Source: Wurfbainia villosa
Taxonomy: Eukaryota; Streptophyta; Magnoliopsida; Zingiberales; Zingiberaceae
Length of the DNA: 64,000 nucleotides
Direction: 5' to 3'
Assembly: GCA_025175895.1 (NCBI GenBank)
Contig: CM045991.1
Location: 77,053,174-77,117,173 of the forward strand
Each line of letters starts with the position of its first letter. Position 1 is the stretch's first letter. The notes under the pieces are model-generated. The model was not told the origin of the DNA and did not search any database. It was given only the letters and a program-made list of their open reading frames with translations. Below are positions 22,765 to 33,249 of the stretch, one piece after another. A program made the position numbers and the translations under genes.

Positions 22765-22895
22765 CCAATGGATAGAAACAAAATTCTAAGATCCATAGGT
22801 AGAGATTAAATCTCTAAGATCCGACGATTGAGATTAAATCTCTAGATCCGACGGTTGAGATTAAATCCCTAGAACCAATGGAGGAGATTAAATCA
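22765..22895. repeat. Four-copy GAGATTAAATCTC array in the 5' LTR of I
   Basis: Units of about 30 bp with the form GATCCGACGGTTGAGATTAA followed by ATCTCTA. GAGATT-A-AATCTC is an inverted repeat. The array ends about 20 bp before the TATA box. The 3' LTR has it at 29142-29280. Confidence 0.7.
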
Positions 22896-22912
22896 TGACT
22901 TATCCCTAACTT

Positions 22913-22920
22913 TATAAAAG
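22913..22920 (+). promoter_or_regulatory. TATA box, 5' LTR of I
   Basis: TATAAAAG in the context CTTTATAAAAGGAGGGC. Confidence 0.65.
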
Positions 22921-23769
22921 GAGGGCAAGGGAGTTGACATGAAGATCATCCATGAGAGCTAGGGTTTTGGGCGGTAAGAGAGCAATCCTAGTTGAGATAG
23001 GATTAGGGTTAGGGTTTGGAACCTTGGGCGGCACCAAATAAGGAAGGCTTTGCTTTCTTCTTCTTCCTTCATTGGCCGGTGTCCAGCAGCTCATCCAGCC
23101 CCTTTCCAACCTTGTCCAACGGCCAAAGCTTCTCTTCTCCCTCTCCTTAGGTGGTGGAAACAAGATATAGGGCTTTCCCTTGGTGTCTTGGCCGGATTCC
23201 ACCACAAACTTCCCCTCCTAGTTGGCCGGCGGCAAGGATCTTATTTGTTCCTTATTGGTTGGTTTTAGGGAGGAGAAGAACCTTGTTTCTATTCTTCCTC
23301 TTTCTTTGGAAGAGCAAGGAAGGAAGACTTGTGATCTAGGAGCTTCGACTTTTGGTAGATCGTCGCCCATACGACGTCCAAAAGGAGGAAGGTTATACAT
23401 TAGAAGATCGAGAGGGATATTGATTCTCTAATTTTTATATGTTACATGTTTGTATTTGTTTTTCAATTTTGAGCATGATATAAATTTGTTTGTGGCAAAA
23501 TAATACTTGGATCCCGATCATAAATATAAAAATCGGCGACCCGTAAATCGTCTATTTCGTGACTACTCATAGAATAGAGGATGGTCGCTTGAACAACGAG
23601 TTTGTTCAAGTGACCTCTCTAAACGAATAGCACGACGATGGCTTGGTTGTTTGAGCAATCCCTTTTGTCCAGGATTAAATTTTTAATCCGGGGACATCGA
23701 AGGGATCGCCATGATCAAACGACCGAGGTGAAGTGGGAAGCGAAGTTTCCCCTCCCGGACTCGATAAGC

Positions 23770-23828
23770 AAAACCCTTCAATTGGTATCAGAGCTTCCGG
23801 GCAAAACCCTACAATTGGTATCAGAGCC
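23770..23828 (+). promoter_or_regulatory. Primer site of I with a second copy inside the LTR
   Basis: The working primer site TGGTATCAGAGCC (23816-23828) follows the LTR end ACCCTACA. A second TGGTATCAGAGC lies 33 bp earlier (23783-23794), preceded by AAAACCCTTCAAT, nearly the same as the AAAACCCTACAAT before the first. The earlier copy is also present in the 3' LTR (30157-30168), so it belongs to the LTR itself. Confidence 0.8.
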
Positions 23829-24864
23829 AAGGTTTCTGGTTTTGTGTGTTTAGGATTCAATTAATTTTTTATGCACTTTTCATATATTATATGTGTCGGA
23901 TAATAGTAGGATATCCGTAGTTTAACTCTTTGGTTGCAGGCATAAGATCCGACTATTATTGCCATATGTGTGTATGTGATTGTATGTGTATATTTTGTTG
24001 AATCCTCGGGGTTGACGAGGCTAGTATTTGATTTTTTGTAAATTAGATACGACATTGTTTACCCACTCTTTATTTTATTTTACTTTCGATCTAGATTTCA
24101 TGTACACTCCCTCGTGGAGTATAGGATCGATGGATATAAATTAAAATAGGTTTTAGCCTCTGCTCGGATCTCCGGATGGCTTGTACATGGTGTAGGAGGA
24201 GGGACGAGATGGCGTTGCGATGGGAGACATATTGAAGACAAAAGCCATAATAGTTGGAAAATAATTTATTTTTCATATTTATTGCTTTTTGTTTGATATT
24301 CATGTCGTAGGCTAGAAAAATTCCTCAATTTCAAATTACTAAGTGGGAGAGGGAAATTTTTATTAATTCCCACGACCTCCATTACGATTTGACAAGTGAT
24401 GCAAACAAACTTGCGCATTAGCTCTGAGTGCCTTCCTCCCCATCGGATGAGTTTGTTTGCGGATCGCAAGGTCAAATATGGTTATAGGGAATTATCAAGG
24501 AGCGTGTGTACTTCGCCATCGTAAGGCACATAACCCGAGATAATTACCTTGGTACCAAGTAATGGTGAACACTTAGATACAAATATAAGTATCCTCCCCA
24601 TCGGAGTCACTGCTTTTATTTGTAGGGCCGAAGAGAAACCAACTATTAATTTTACTTGTCATAAAGTTAGGTTGACAAGATAGTAAAATTAATGGGTAAA
24701 ACCTCCTCTTACAAATGTAGAATTCATATACGTCCACACTATCGTGGCATACGATATTCTCGGTGTTTTTAGGTGTTGGTTGATTTTATAATTTTATTGT
24801 TTGAGGAATCAATAATTTTTTGAAATCTACAGTAATGATCTATGTGATTCTTAGGGTTTTCAAA
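23829..24864 (+). other. Leader of element I
   Basis: About 1 kb without a supportable gene. Frames through 24300-24480 have stops and no family I recognise. Confidence 0.5.
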
Positions 24865-25690
24865 ATGACTTTCAGTCCACTTGTTATGATACTAAAGGAA
24901 AATAAACTTACTGTTCCCAAATGATGTTGATTGGAAAAGAATCTAGATATTGTCTTAACTGTTAAGGAGTACAAATATGTACTCTTCGAAGAGTGTCCTC
25001 AGGCCATGGTTTCTCAGAAGGTTTCTACTTCTAAGCCGAAAGGCAAGAAAAAGAATAAACAAGGTGGAGCAAAAGTGGTGAGAGGATCTTAGGGCAAGTA
25101 CTTCACTTGCCAGCAGGATGGACATTGGAAGAAGGATTGTCCCAGTCCGAAACAGAACAAAGGTATATCCTTTGGACTAGTCATTGAAACATGATAAGCG
25201 GTGTTATCTACCAGCACCTGGTGTGTAGATACAGGAGCCACTAATCATGTCTGCAATACTTTGTAGGGGTTTCAGGAAACTCGACGACAAGCTGAGGAAA
25301 GATTACCATTTACTTAGGCAATGCCATGAAGGTGGCGGCTATTGCAGTGGGAGAAGTTTTATTTATCTCTTAAGAAAAATAAAATTTTGGTTCTGGAGAA
25401 TTGCCTTTATGTACCTTTATTTAGAAATAATTTAATTTCAGTTTCTAAATTGTTTGTGAATAGATACTCTATTTCTTTTAATGACAGAGTTGTTATAAAA
25501 GGGAATAGGGAGAATATCTCTTCAAGTACATTGTTAGGAAATTTGTATACACTCGAACCAAAAGCTCCCATGATGCAAATAGAAGTTAATAACTCACCTT
25601 CTAATTCCAATAAGAGAAAAGAACCTTCGAAGATGAACCAAACATATCTTTGGCATCTTAGGATTGGTCACATTAACCTAAGCAAAATTT
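24865..25690 (+). pseudogene. Gag (internally deleted) and protease of element I
   Basis: From ATG at 24865 one frame reads MTFSPLVMILKENKLTV, two stops, then NLDIVLTVKEYKYVLFEECPQA. It then goes directly into a Lys-rich tail and the zinc knuckle CQQDGHWKKDC (about 25108-25140). Roughly 200 residues of the usual Gag are missing between CPQA and the tail, yet the frame is kept. Stops TGA, TGA, TAG, TGA and TAA interrupt it. The same frame reaches WCVDTGATNHVC (25220-25255), the protease site with its Asp. Then a frame change leads to LYVPLFRNNLISVSKL and the pre-integrase LWHLRIGHINLSKI. Confidence 0.7.
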
Positions 25691-26730
25691 AAAGGTTGAT
25701 AGCTGATGGACCTTTGGGTTCATTAGTGGTGGAGGATCTCCCAACCTACGAATCTTGCTTGGAGGGTAAGATGACCAAGAGGCCTTTTAAGGACGAGGGG
25801 TATAGATCCAAAGATGTGTTGGAATTGGTTCATTCTGATTCGTATGATCCTATGTCTATCAAGGCAAGAGGTAGTCTTGAATATTTTGTCTTTTTCATAG
25901 ATGATTATTCAAGATATGGATGACACTACGATCTGATCATGGTAGTGAGTACCTCTTGGGATAGTTTAAGAATTACTTATCAGAGGCTGGGATACAATCC
26001 CAATTGACTGCACTAGCACACCCCAGCAGAATGGTGTAGCAGAGCGAAGGAATATGACTCTTATGGAGATGGTTAGATCACTGATGAGTTATTCTGACTT
26101 GCCAGATTCGTTCTGGGGATATGCTCTATATACGGTGGTGTACATTCTGAACTTGGTTCCATCTAAATCATTGCCTTCTACTCCCATAGAATTGTGAACT
26201 GGGCGAAAGTCCATTCTAAGACATATTCGGATATGGTAGAGTCCAGCACATGTGCTGAAGGCAGATACTGGTAAGTTGGAACCTCGTACAGAAGTACGCA
26301 TGTTCGTTGGCTATCCTAGAGGAACAAAGGGTGGTTTGTTTTATAGTCCTAGAGATCAAAGGGTGATCGTTAACACGAACGCTAGATTTTTAGAGGAAGA
26401 CTATGTGATGAGCCACAAGCCCAAGAGTAAAATTATTCTGGAGGAATTAAAAGGGGAAGTCACTTCTTTAGTATCACCGGTACAAGAGGATATACCACAA
26501 GTCACTGCACCGCGTGTCACAGAGGATACACAGGTGATACCTCGTCGTAGTGGGAGGGTTGTGAGACAGCCTGATAGATTCATGTTCTTGGGAGAATCTT
26601 CTGATTTGGTCCCTGGCGAACATGAACCTGATCCCTGGACATATGACGAGGCAATCCAAGATAAAGATGCAGCATCTTGGCAAAGTGCAATGAATGCTGA
26701 GATTGAATCTATGGATTCAAATCAGGTCTG
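25691..26730 (+). pseudogene. Integrase of element I
   Basis: The frame 25696-25923 has CLEGKMTKRPF and LVHSDSYDPM (first catalytic Asp) up to DDYSRYG. The next recognisable motif, LRSDHGSEYL (second Asp), follows almost at once at about 25929-25960, so some 35 residues are missing between them. PQQNGVAERRN with the catalytic Glu comes at about 26020-26050. The frame 26252-26731 is the integrase C-terminal part (VGYPRGTKGGLFY) leading to the RT start (WQSAMNAEIESMDSNQV). Confidence 0.7.
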
Positions 26731-28140
26731 AGAGCTAGTAGAGCCACTCGATGGTGTAAAAACCATTGGATACAAGTGGATCTACACGAAAAAGAGAGGA
26801 ATAAATGGGAAGGTTGAGACCTTCAAAGCGAGGCTTGTTGCGAAGGGGTATACTCAGAAAGAGGGTATCGATTATGAGGAGACCTTTTCGTCGATAGCCA
26901 TGCTTAAGTCTATCCGGATTCTCTTATGCATAGCAGCTCATATCGATTATGAGGTGTGGCAGATGGATGTCAAGACAACTTTCCTTAATGGAAGTCTTGA
27001 GGAAAACATCTATATGAAGCAACTAGAGGGATTCATTGCTAAGGGCAAAGAGCATCTTGTATGTAAGCTTAATCGGTCCATTTATGGATTGAATCAAGCT
27101 TCGAGGTCTTTGAAACATACGCTTTGATGAGGTAATCTAGTCTTATGGATTTATTCAAAGTCCGAATGAGTCTTGTGTATACAAGAGATGTGACGGAAAC
27201 ATAGTGGTATTTCTTGTACTATACGTAGATAACATTTTGGTGATTGGCAACAATATCAAGGTGTTATCGGGCGTAAGGGTATGGTTGTCCAAACAGTTTG
27301 ATATGAAGGACTTGAGAGAGGTGGGACACATCATTGGGATCAAGGTTATAAGGGATCACAGGAAAAGGATGTTGTGTTTATCCCAAGCTTCATACATAGA
27401 CACGATTATGGAGCGTTTTAGCATGCATAACTCCAAGAAGGGTTTTCTACCTTTCAGGCATGGAGTTCTTTTATCTAAGGAGATGTGTCCTAGATCATTT
27501 GAGGAGATAAAGGAGATGAAGGTGGTTCCTTATGCTTCGGCAGTAGGAAGCCTCATGTATGCGATGGTCTGTACGAGACTAGATATCTTCTTTGCCATGG
27601 GCATGGTCAGCAGATATCAGAATAATCCAGGACAAGGACATTGGACTGTGATAAAGCATATATTGAAGTACCTGAGAAGGACTAGGGATTATATGCTGGT
27701 TTACCGGGTAGACCAATTACTCCCTTTGGGTTACACAGATTTCGACTTCCCATCTGATAGGGATAACAGTAAGTCTACCTCAGGTTTTGTGTTTACTTTG
27801 GGAGGTGGAGTCATTGTATGGAGGAGTGTCAAGCAAAAATGCGTTGCGGACTCCACCATGGAAGCTGAGTATGTGGCAGCCTCTGATGCGGGCAAAGAAG
27901 CTGTGTGGCTCAGGAACTTCTTGATGGACTTGGATGTGACTCCTGGTTTTCCCAGAACTATCACAATTTATTGTGATAATAATGGTGTAGTTACAAACTC
28001 GAAGGAAACACGAGCTCGTACTAAGGCAAGTAAACACAAAGAGCACAAGTATTACCTGATACGAGAAATCGTAAAGGAGGTAGAAGTTGTTGTCGCCTAG
28101 ATTGCATCAGAGGATGAACTGGTAGACCCTTTTCACTAAG
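26731..28140 (+). pseudogene. Reverse transcriptase and RNase H of element I
   Basis: The frame continues after a TGA in place of Trp (26729) through IGYKWIYTKK, ARLVAKGYTQKEGIDYEETF and WQMDVKTTFLNG to RSIYGLNQASRS. After a break the 298-residue frame 27204-28100 holds FLVLYVDNILVIG, where the second catalytic Asp of YVDD is Asn. RNase H follows, with GYTDFDF, VADSTMEAEYVAASDAGKEAVWL and IYCDNNG. The end (LVDPFH, then stop) matches the usual ADPFTK. RT activity is expected to be lost. Confidence 0.8.
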
Positions 28141-28238
28141 GCCCTTCTAGCGAGAGCTTTGATAGGCATGTGGAGGGAAGGGGAATCAAATATATGGTAG
28201 TATGAGGACAGCATAGTCATTTAGTATAAGTGGTAGAT

Positions 28239-30187
28239 TGTAGGGATGTATAATGAAAAGTCTATCTTTTGTATGAACATCTTTATTTTGAAATAGGAAT
28301 CACATGATCATTGTTTGCATATTTTTATGGTTATGCAATATTGTCTAATACTTTACATTGTAGATAACATGGTGTGTGGTGTCACACGGGAGATCATATT
28401 ATCGTCCCCTTGAAAAGTATAAGTAAAGGCTCACAACCGAGATGACTTTGGACAAACCATCAGAATGGTTGTAGTGTGATTTGGTATTGGTTTGTCTTGA
28501 CCATAGAATCACACGAGTGGACTTTGTGTGTATTGAGCAGGACCGACTTAGAGGTGATTCGATTTATTGCTGACTACATAATCGAATCGGACCTCAGATA
28601 TTATATTTTGCATACTCTTAATCCCGATATAATAACGGGCACATGTACTTAGTACTCATCTCTTTGATTTACCAATGGGCGAGATTTATAGATTAAATCG
28701 ATAGGCTTGGTAAGTTGGGAGATGATATTATTTATATGGTGTGTCGTTGATTATAGGAGGAAACCGTGTCCTATATATTAGGATGATGATGTCCCCTTGA
28801 GGAGCTCATAAGGTTCATCATGTAAACCCTGCAGGTTGACTTGGTCCGGCATGATGAAAAGGTTGAGTGGTACTACTCAAGGAGTTAGATGTTGATTAAT
28901 TAATGATCAGTAAATTAATTAATCGACGGACATTCGAGATCTTAAACACGGGGAGAAAATGTACAAATAATATATGGAGCCCATTTTATCATATGGGGGT
29001 TGGTGAGGTAGATCGATGTTGATCCTTTACTGGATTGGATTATCATTAGTGGATCGGACTTTATGTGGGCTTGATCCATGGGTGGCCAAGATCCAACTCC
29101 TCCTCATGGTCCCTAATGTAGCGTATTAACACCTCATGAAGCTTAGATCCAATGGATAGAAATAAAATTCTAAGATCCATAGGTAGAGATTAAATCTCTA
29201 AGATCCGACGGTTGAGATTAAATCTCTAGATATGACGGTTGAGATTAAATCCCTAGAACCAATGGAGGAGATTAAATCATGACTTATCCCTAACTCTATA
29301 AAAGGAGGGCAAGGGAGTTGGCGTGAAGATCATCCATGAGAGCTAGGGTTTTGGGCAGTAAGAGAGCAATCCTAGTTGAGATAGGATTAGGGTTAGGGTT
29401 TGGAGGCTTGGGCGGAACCAAATAAGGAAGGCTTTGCTTTCTTCTTCTTCCTTCATTGGCCGACATCCAGCAGCTCATCCAACCCCTTTCCAACCTTGGC
29501 TGGCGGCCAAAGCTTCTCTTCTCCCTCTCCTTAGGTGGTGGAAATAAGATATAGGGCTTTCCCTTGGTGTCTTGGCCGAATTCCACCACAAACTCCTCCT
29601 AGTTGGCCGGCAGCAAGGATCTTATTTGTTCCTTGTTGGTTGGTTTTAGGGAGGAGAAGAACCTTTTTTCTATTCTTCCTCTTGCTTTGGAAGAGCAAGG
29701 ATGGAAGACTTGCGATCTAGGAGCTTCATCTTTTGGTAGATCGTCGCCCACAAGACGTCTAAAAGGAGAAAGGTCATACATTAGAAGATCGAGAGGTATA
29801 TCGATTCTCTAATTTTTATATGTTACATGTTTGTATTTGTTTTTTTCAATTATGAGCATGATATAAATTTGTTTGTGGCTAAATAATACTTGGATCCCGA
29901 TCATAAATACAAAAACCGGCGACCCGTACATCGTCTATTCCGTGGCTACTCATAGAATAGAGGATGGTCGCTTGAACAACGAGTTTGTTCAAGTGACCTC
30001 TCTAAACAAATAGCATGACGATGGCTTGGTTGTTTGGGCAATCCTTTTTGTCTAGGATTAAATTTTTAATCCGGGGACATCGAAGGGATCAAATGACCGA
30101 GGTGAAGTGGGAAGCGAAGTTTCCCCTCACAGACTCGATAAGCAAAACCCTTCAATTGGTATCAGAGCTTCCGGGAAAAACCCTACA
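28239..30187 (+). repeat. 3' LTR of element I
   Basis: 1949 bp, preceded by a weak polypurine tract (ATAAGTGGTAGAT). It carries a TATA box at 29297-29304 and the palindromic array at 29142-29280, and ends ACCCTACA before target copy CTATT. It differs from the 5' LTR by scattered substitutions and a short deletion near 30090. Confidence 0.85.
29297..29304 (+). promoter_or_regulatory. TATA box, 3' LTR of I
   Basis: TATAAAAG, equivalent to 22913-22920 in the partner LTR. Confidence 0.6.
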
Positions 30188-30503
30188 CTATTTCATACTG
30201 CATACTCTTTAATTGTGCTCTTCTCAATCTCTTTTAGTTGTAAGTTTTTGTGTAATCTCTGTAACGTGTGTTAAGAGGTTTCTCCACTTTTGGAGTTTTT
30301 CCGTGAAGGAGATAGATTAAAGGTAGGCCTTGGACGTAGCAATTTGTGAGAGAACTGTGAACCAAGTAAAAAACTGTGTTGTTGTCTCTGTTTGTTTATT
30401 TATGCTATTTGTTTTGTCAAACGAGATTGATTTCCTGTAACTGATCAAGAAACGACCATACGCTATTCATCCCCCCTTCTAGCGACACCAACGGTCCAAC
30501 AAG

Positions 30504-30813
30504 TGGTATCAGAGCCATGGTCCATATCAAGACATGAACCTCGAATGAAGGAAGTGGAGCTCCCATATCTGGATCAAGAGAATCATACACCAAATAGGAA
30601 GTCCAGTTGGGTTGGGGGGACCGAACAACTGGCAGGAAGTCCAGTTGGGCTAGAAGAGCTAGACAATTGGCAAGAAGTCTAGCTGGGTCAAGAGGACCAG
30701 ACAGTTGACAGGAAGTCCTTGTGGGTTGAGGATTGGACATCAAGCAGAGGAAGTCCTTCGAGTACAGATAAGCTTGAGAGGGGCTTAATGTGGTCCTTCG
30801 TTTGAGGGGAGAT
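30504..30813 (+). mobile_element. Short non-coding interior of element N
   Basis: It begins with primer site TGGTATCAGAGCC (30504-30516), has three copies of a unit near 48 bp (GGAAGTCCAGTTGGG ... ACAACTGGCA, 30597-30725), and ends with the polypurine tract TTTGAGGGGAGAT. No protein is encoded. The layout is that of a very small non-autonomous LTR element. Confidence 0.55.
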
Positions 30814-31012
30814 TGTTGGGAGTATAGGGAATACAAACAAAGTCCCACATTTATAAGACATGGAAAAGATCATGTGCTTATAAGATATAAAGATATCTCC
30901 ATTGCGATGAGACCTTTTGGGTAAAACCCAAAAATAAAACCATGAGGGCTTAGGCCCAAAATGGATAATATAATACCATTGTGGAGATATGTGAATTTGA
31001 TTGGCACTAACA
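30814..31012 (+). repeat. Short LTR N (199 bp)
   Basis: TGTTGGGAGTATAGGG to GGCACTAACA. It includes AAAGTCCCACATTTATAAGA and TAATACCATTGTGGAGATAT, a layout I associate with short plant copia or TRIM-type LTRs. No matching 5' copy exists at the left end of the insert. Confidence 0.55.
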
Positions 31013-31017
31013 GTTGG

Positions 31018-31580
31018 ATCCTGGGTGTCGAGGGCATCTGTTATCTTTGATACAAGCCAAAGAAGGGGATACATCATACCCCTCAAGCATTCGTATAGTT
31101 CGTGGTTATCCGGATGTGTTTCAAAAGGAACTTCCTGGCTTGACACCTTATAGGCAAGTGGAATTCATAATCGAGATAGTTCCAAGAATGACACCAGTGT
31201 CCAAGGCTCCTTACCATATGACACAAAAAGAATTGAAGGAACTTAATGAACAACTACAAGAACTTTTGGATAAGGGTTTTATCCATCCTAGTGCTTCTCC
31301 TTAGGGAGCCCTAGTGATTTTTGTTTTAAAAAAGGATGGATCTTTGAGTTTATGCATCGACCATCAACAATTGAATGCAATAACTGTTCAAAAAAATATC
31401 CTTTGCCACGGATCGAGGATTTATTTAATCAGCTTAAGGATACTTGTGTGTACTCTAAGATTAATTTATGATTAGGTTATCATCAGCTTAGAGTGAGGGA
31501 TGAGGATGTGCAGAAAATGACATTTCATATATAGTATGGGCACTACAAATTTTTGGTAGTGTCGTTTGGACTCACTAATG
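31018..31580 (+). pseudogene. Ty3/gypsy element G1, part 3: reverse transcriptase start
   Basis: The plus strand reads GHLLSLIQAKEGD, then VRGYPDVFQKELPGLTPYRQVEFIIEIVP, SKAPYHMTQKELKELNEQLQELLDKGFIHPSASP. This is the classic gypsy pol linker and RT start (usual PDVFPEELPGLPP..EVEF). A stop replaces the Trp of SPWGA, then come FVLKKDGSLSLCIDHQQLNAIT, YSKINL and VSFGLTN. The domain is cut at 31580 by element J, before the catalytic YVDD-type motif would appear. Confidence 0.8.
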
Positions 31581-32066
31581 TGTTGAGGATCGTGTGATGC
31601 GCTAGAGGGGGTGAATAGTGTTCTCAACTCATCTCTTTGATTCATTCGATTGGGTTCATCATGCTTGTCTACAAACATTAGTGCGCAGTGGAAATAAAAC
31701 AATATACACAAATAAGTAAGACAAGCACACTCACAACCACAACACAAGGATTTTACATGGTTCGAAAGCCCCGGTTCCTACTCCACGACCCAGCTCATAG
31801 CGATGTATCACCACTATACTTCCTCTTTCTCAAAAACCTTCTGGAGGTGGAGAAACCTCTTACAATACCTGAAGCTTTACAAGAATACAACCAAAATACA
31901 AGTATACAAAATAAATGTGAAAACTCAAACAAAACTCTTTACACAAGTGAGCTTTTGATCACTTTGCTTTTGGTTGCTTTGGAATGCCTTGAATGGTTTG
32001 GAATGTAACAGCAACTGCCCATCTAAATCAGCAAGAACCAACTTCCACTTCCCTTCACAAAGTCTC

Positions 32067-32074
32067 CTTTTATA
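32067..32074 (-). promoter_or_regulatory. TATA box of LTR J
   Basis: Minus-strand TATAAAAG in the context CTTATAAAAGGAGAC. Confidence 0.6.
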
Positions 32075-32094
32075 AGCTTCAGCTCGAGCTAATT

Positions 32095-32540
32095 TCCATC
32101 GATCAGTCGACTGGTCTTACCCCCAGTCGACTGGTCTTACCTCCAATCGACTGCCCAATGTATCGTTGCCTCACAATGACTTAATCCACGTCGAATTTTA
32201 GTCGATCAGTCGATTGTTCATTGCCATCAGTCGACTGTCATAGGATAGCGGTTGACTGTCATGAGCAATCAGTTGACTTAGAAACATTTTGTGCTCCTGC
32301 TCACTGAAGCTAGTTGATTGCTCAAACCAGCAGTTGACTGTCGAGCGCTTTAAGCCAACCCGACTACCCACGAGTAGCCGATTGCCTCACCACGACAGTC
32401 GACTGCTCGAGCACCTAGCTACCGAGTGCTCGAGTCGACTACTTTTAGCAATCCACTGGTCAATACTACCAGTCGACTGCTAAACAATCTATGTGATTAT
32501 TTTAACACACCAGTGAACTAGACCAAGTCTCAGTCGACTG
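32095..32540. repeat. CAGTCGACTG cluster in LTR J
   Basis: At least six full CAGTCGACTG copies (near 32103, 32127, 32229, 32396, 32470 and 32531) and as many variants occur in 450 bp, directly upstream of the minus-strand TATA box. Confidence 0.7.
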
Positions 32541-32869
32541 GTAAACCTCAAAATTGAGGTTTAACCCCAAGTATGATCCTCTCATACTTGACACTCACCC
32601 CAAGCTTAAACCTAAGCCCTTAAGCTACTTTCATTAGCCTTGCGCCTTTGGTGTGAGTCCATGACTCCTCACTCTTGCGCTAGTCTTCAAGCAGTTCCTT
32701 CAGCTTTGTCATGCTATCGGGTACCATTAGCCTAGACCTAAACCTTCAAAATACTTCCATCAGCCACACACCCTCAGGTTGAGTCCACGACTCCTCACCT
32801 TTGGCTCTAGCCTTCAAGTACTTCCTTCGGCCTTATCATTCTATCTGGTCTACCTTTGCCAAGAGGTCG

Positions 32870-33080
32870 CAACTCTGGGACTTTTATTGTCAAGTCTCCA
32901 TACTTGGACTTTCGCTATCAAGACTACACACTTGGACTTACACGACCAATACTACACACTTAGACTTTTCCTTGCCAAGTATCCATAATTGGACTTTTCC
33001 TTGATAAGTCTCCAAACTCTGATTTCTTTCAAAGAATCCATTCTTGGACTTCTCTATTGCCAAATATCTATACTTGGACT
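32870..33080 (-). repeat. Tandem AAGTCCAA array in LTR J
   Basis: About seven copies of the TTGGACTTT...CAAG unit shared with LTRs X, E2 and L, with a slightly different core (TACACTTGGACTT). Confidence 0.7.
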
Positions 33081-33249
33081 TTCCTAGTGAAGTCACTGGT
33101 CAACCTTAACCTACTTGACTTCTCGTGAACAACTCTATATGACTACCAATGTCCCATGCCATCTAGTCAAACTTATTGTCAAACATCAAAACTCTACTCG
33201 AGTCTTACTCGAGCTAGTCAACCTTGACCCAAGGGTGATTTCACCAACA

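Larger units (their letters stand above)
21855..23813 (+). repeat. 5' LTR of element I
   Basis: 1959 bp, TGTAGGGATG to ACCCTACA. It has a TATA box at 22913-22920 and an array of palindromic GAGATTAAATCTC units upstream of it. Near its end it contains a primer-site copy (23783-23794) within a 33-bp duplication. Open frames at 22912-23431 are LTR leader sequence and also appear in the partner LTR with different breaks. Confidence 0.85.
21855..30187 (+). mobile_element. Complete Ty1/copia element I
   Basis: An 8.3-kb element with LTRs at 21855-23813 and 28239-30187 and a perfect target duplication CTATT (21850-21854 and 30188-30192) inside LTR H. The order is LTR, primer site, leader, gag, protease, integrase, RT, RNase H, LTR. 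The interior is only 4.4 kb because gag and integrase carry deletions. Stops occur in every domain and the RT active site is YVDN. The element cannot be autonomous. Confidence 0.88.
20633..30501 (+). repeat. LTR H, split by element I
   Basis: The LTR runs from TGTTGGTGCAAACC (20633) to 21854 and resumes at 30193, ending GGTCCAACA at 30501. It is about 1.53 kb without element I. Inside are an array of GAAGACCCGGACGAGGAGTC units, a cluster of GTCGAGGC/GCCTCGAC palindromes, and a TATA-like TTTAAAAGG at 21704-21712. A primer site follows it and a polypurine tract precedes it, so it could serve as either LTR. Confidence 0.65.
20251..31012 (+). mobile_element. Composite copia-type insert in G1 (H and N parts), holding element I
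   Basis: The insert starts TGTTGGTG and ends CTAACA, flanked by GTTAG (20246-20250) and GTTGG (31013-31017), a target duplication with one mismatch. From left to right it has 382 bp of 3' interior with a polypurine tract, a long LTR (H, split by element I), a primer site, about 300 bp of short interior, a second polypurine tract and a 199-bp LTR (N). The two LTRs differ in length and sequence, so this is not a normal element. It may be a chimera or two merged insertions. Confidence 0.55.
31581..33249 (-). repeat. 3' LTR of J
   Basis: 1669 bp, TGTTGAGGATCG to CACCAACA on the plus strand. It has the AAGTCCAA-type array at 32870-33080, a palindrome cluster at 32095-32540 and a TATA box at 32067-32074. 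The polypurine tract ATAAAAAAGATGGAGAT (minus strand, 33250-33266) abuts it. Confidence 0.8.

Noticed and set aside
22997..23022. Telomere-like TTAGGGTTAGGGTTT
   Set aside because: Only two to three units, present at the same place in both LTRs of element I (also 29385-29402), so it is LTR sequence and not an interstitial telomere.
22912..23431. Several frames in the 5' LTR of element I, repeated in the 3' LTR
   Set aside because: They lie in the LTR leader downstream of the TATA box. Frames differ between the two LTRs and match no family I know.
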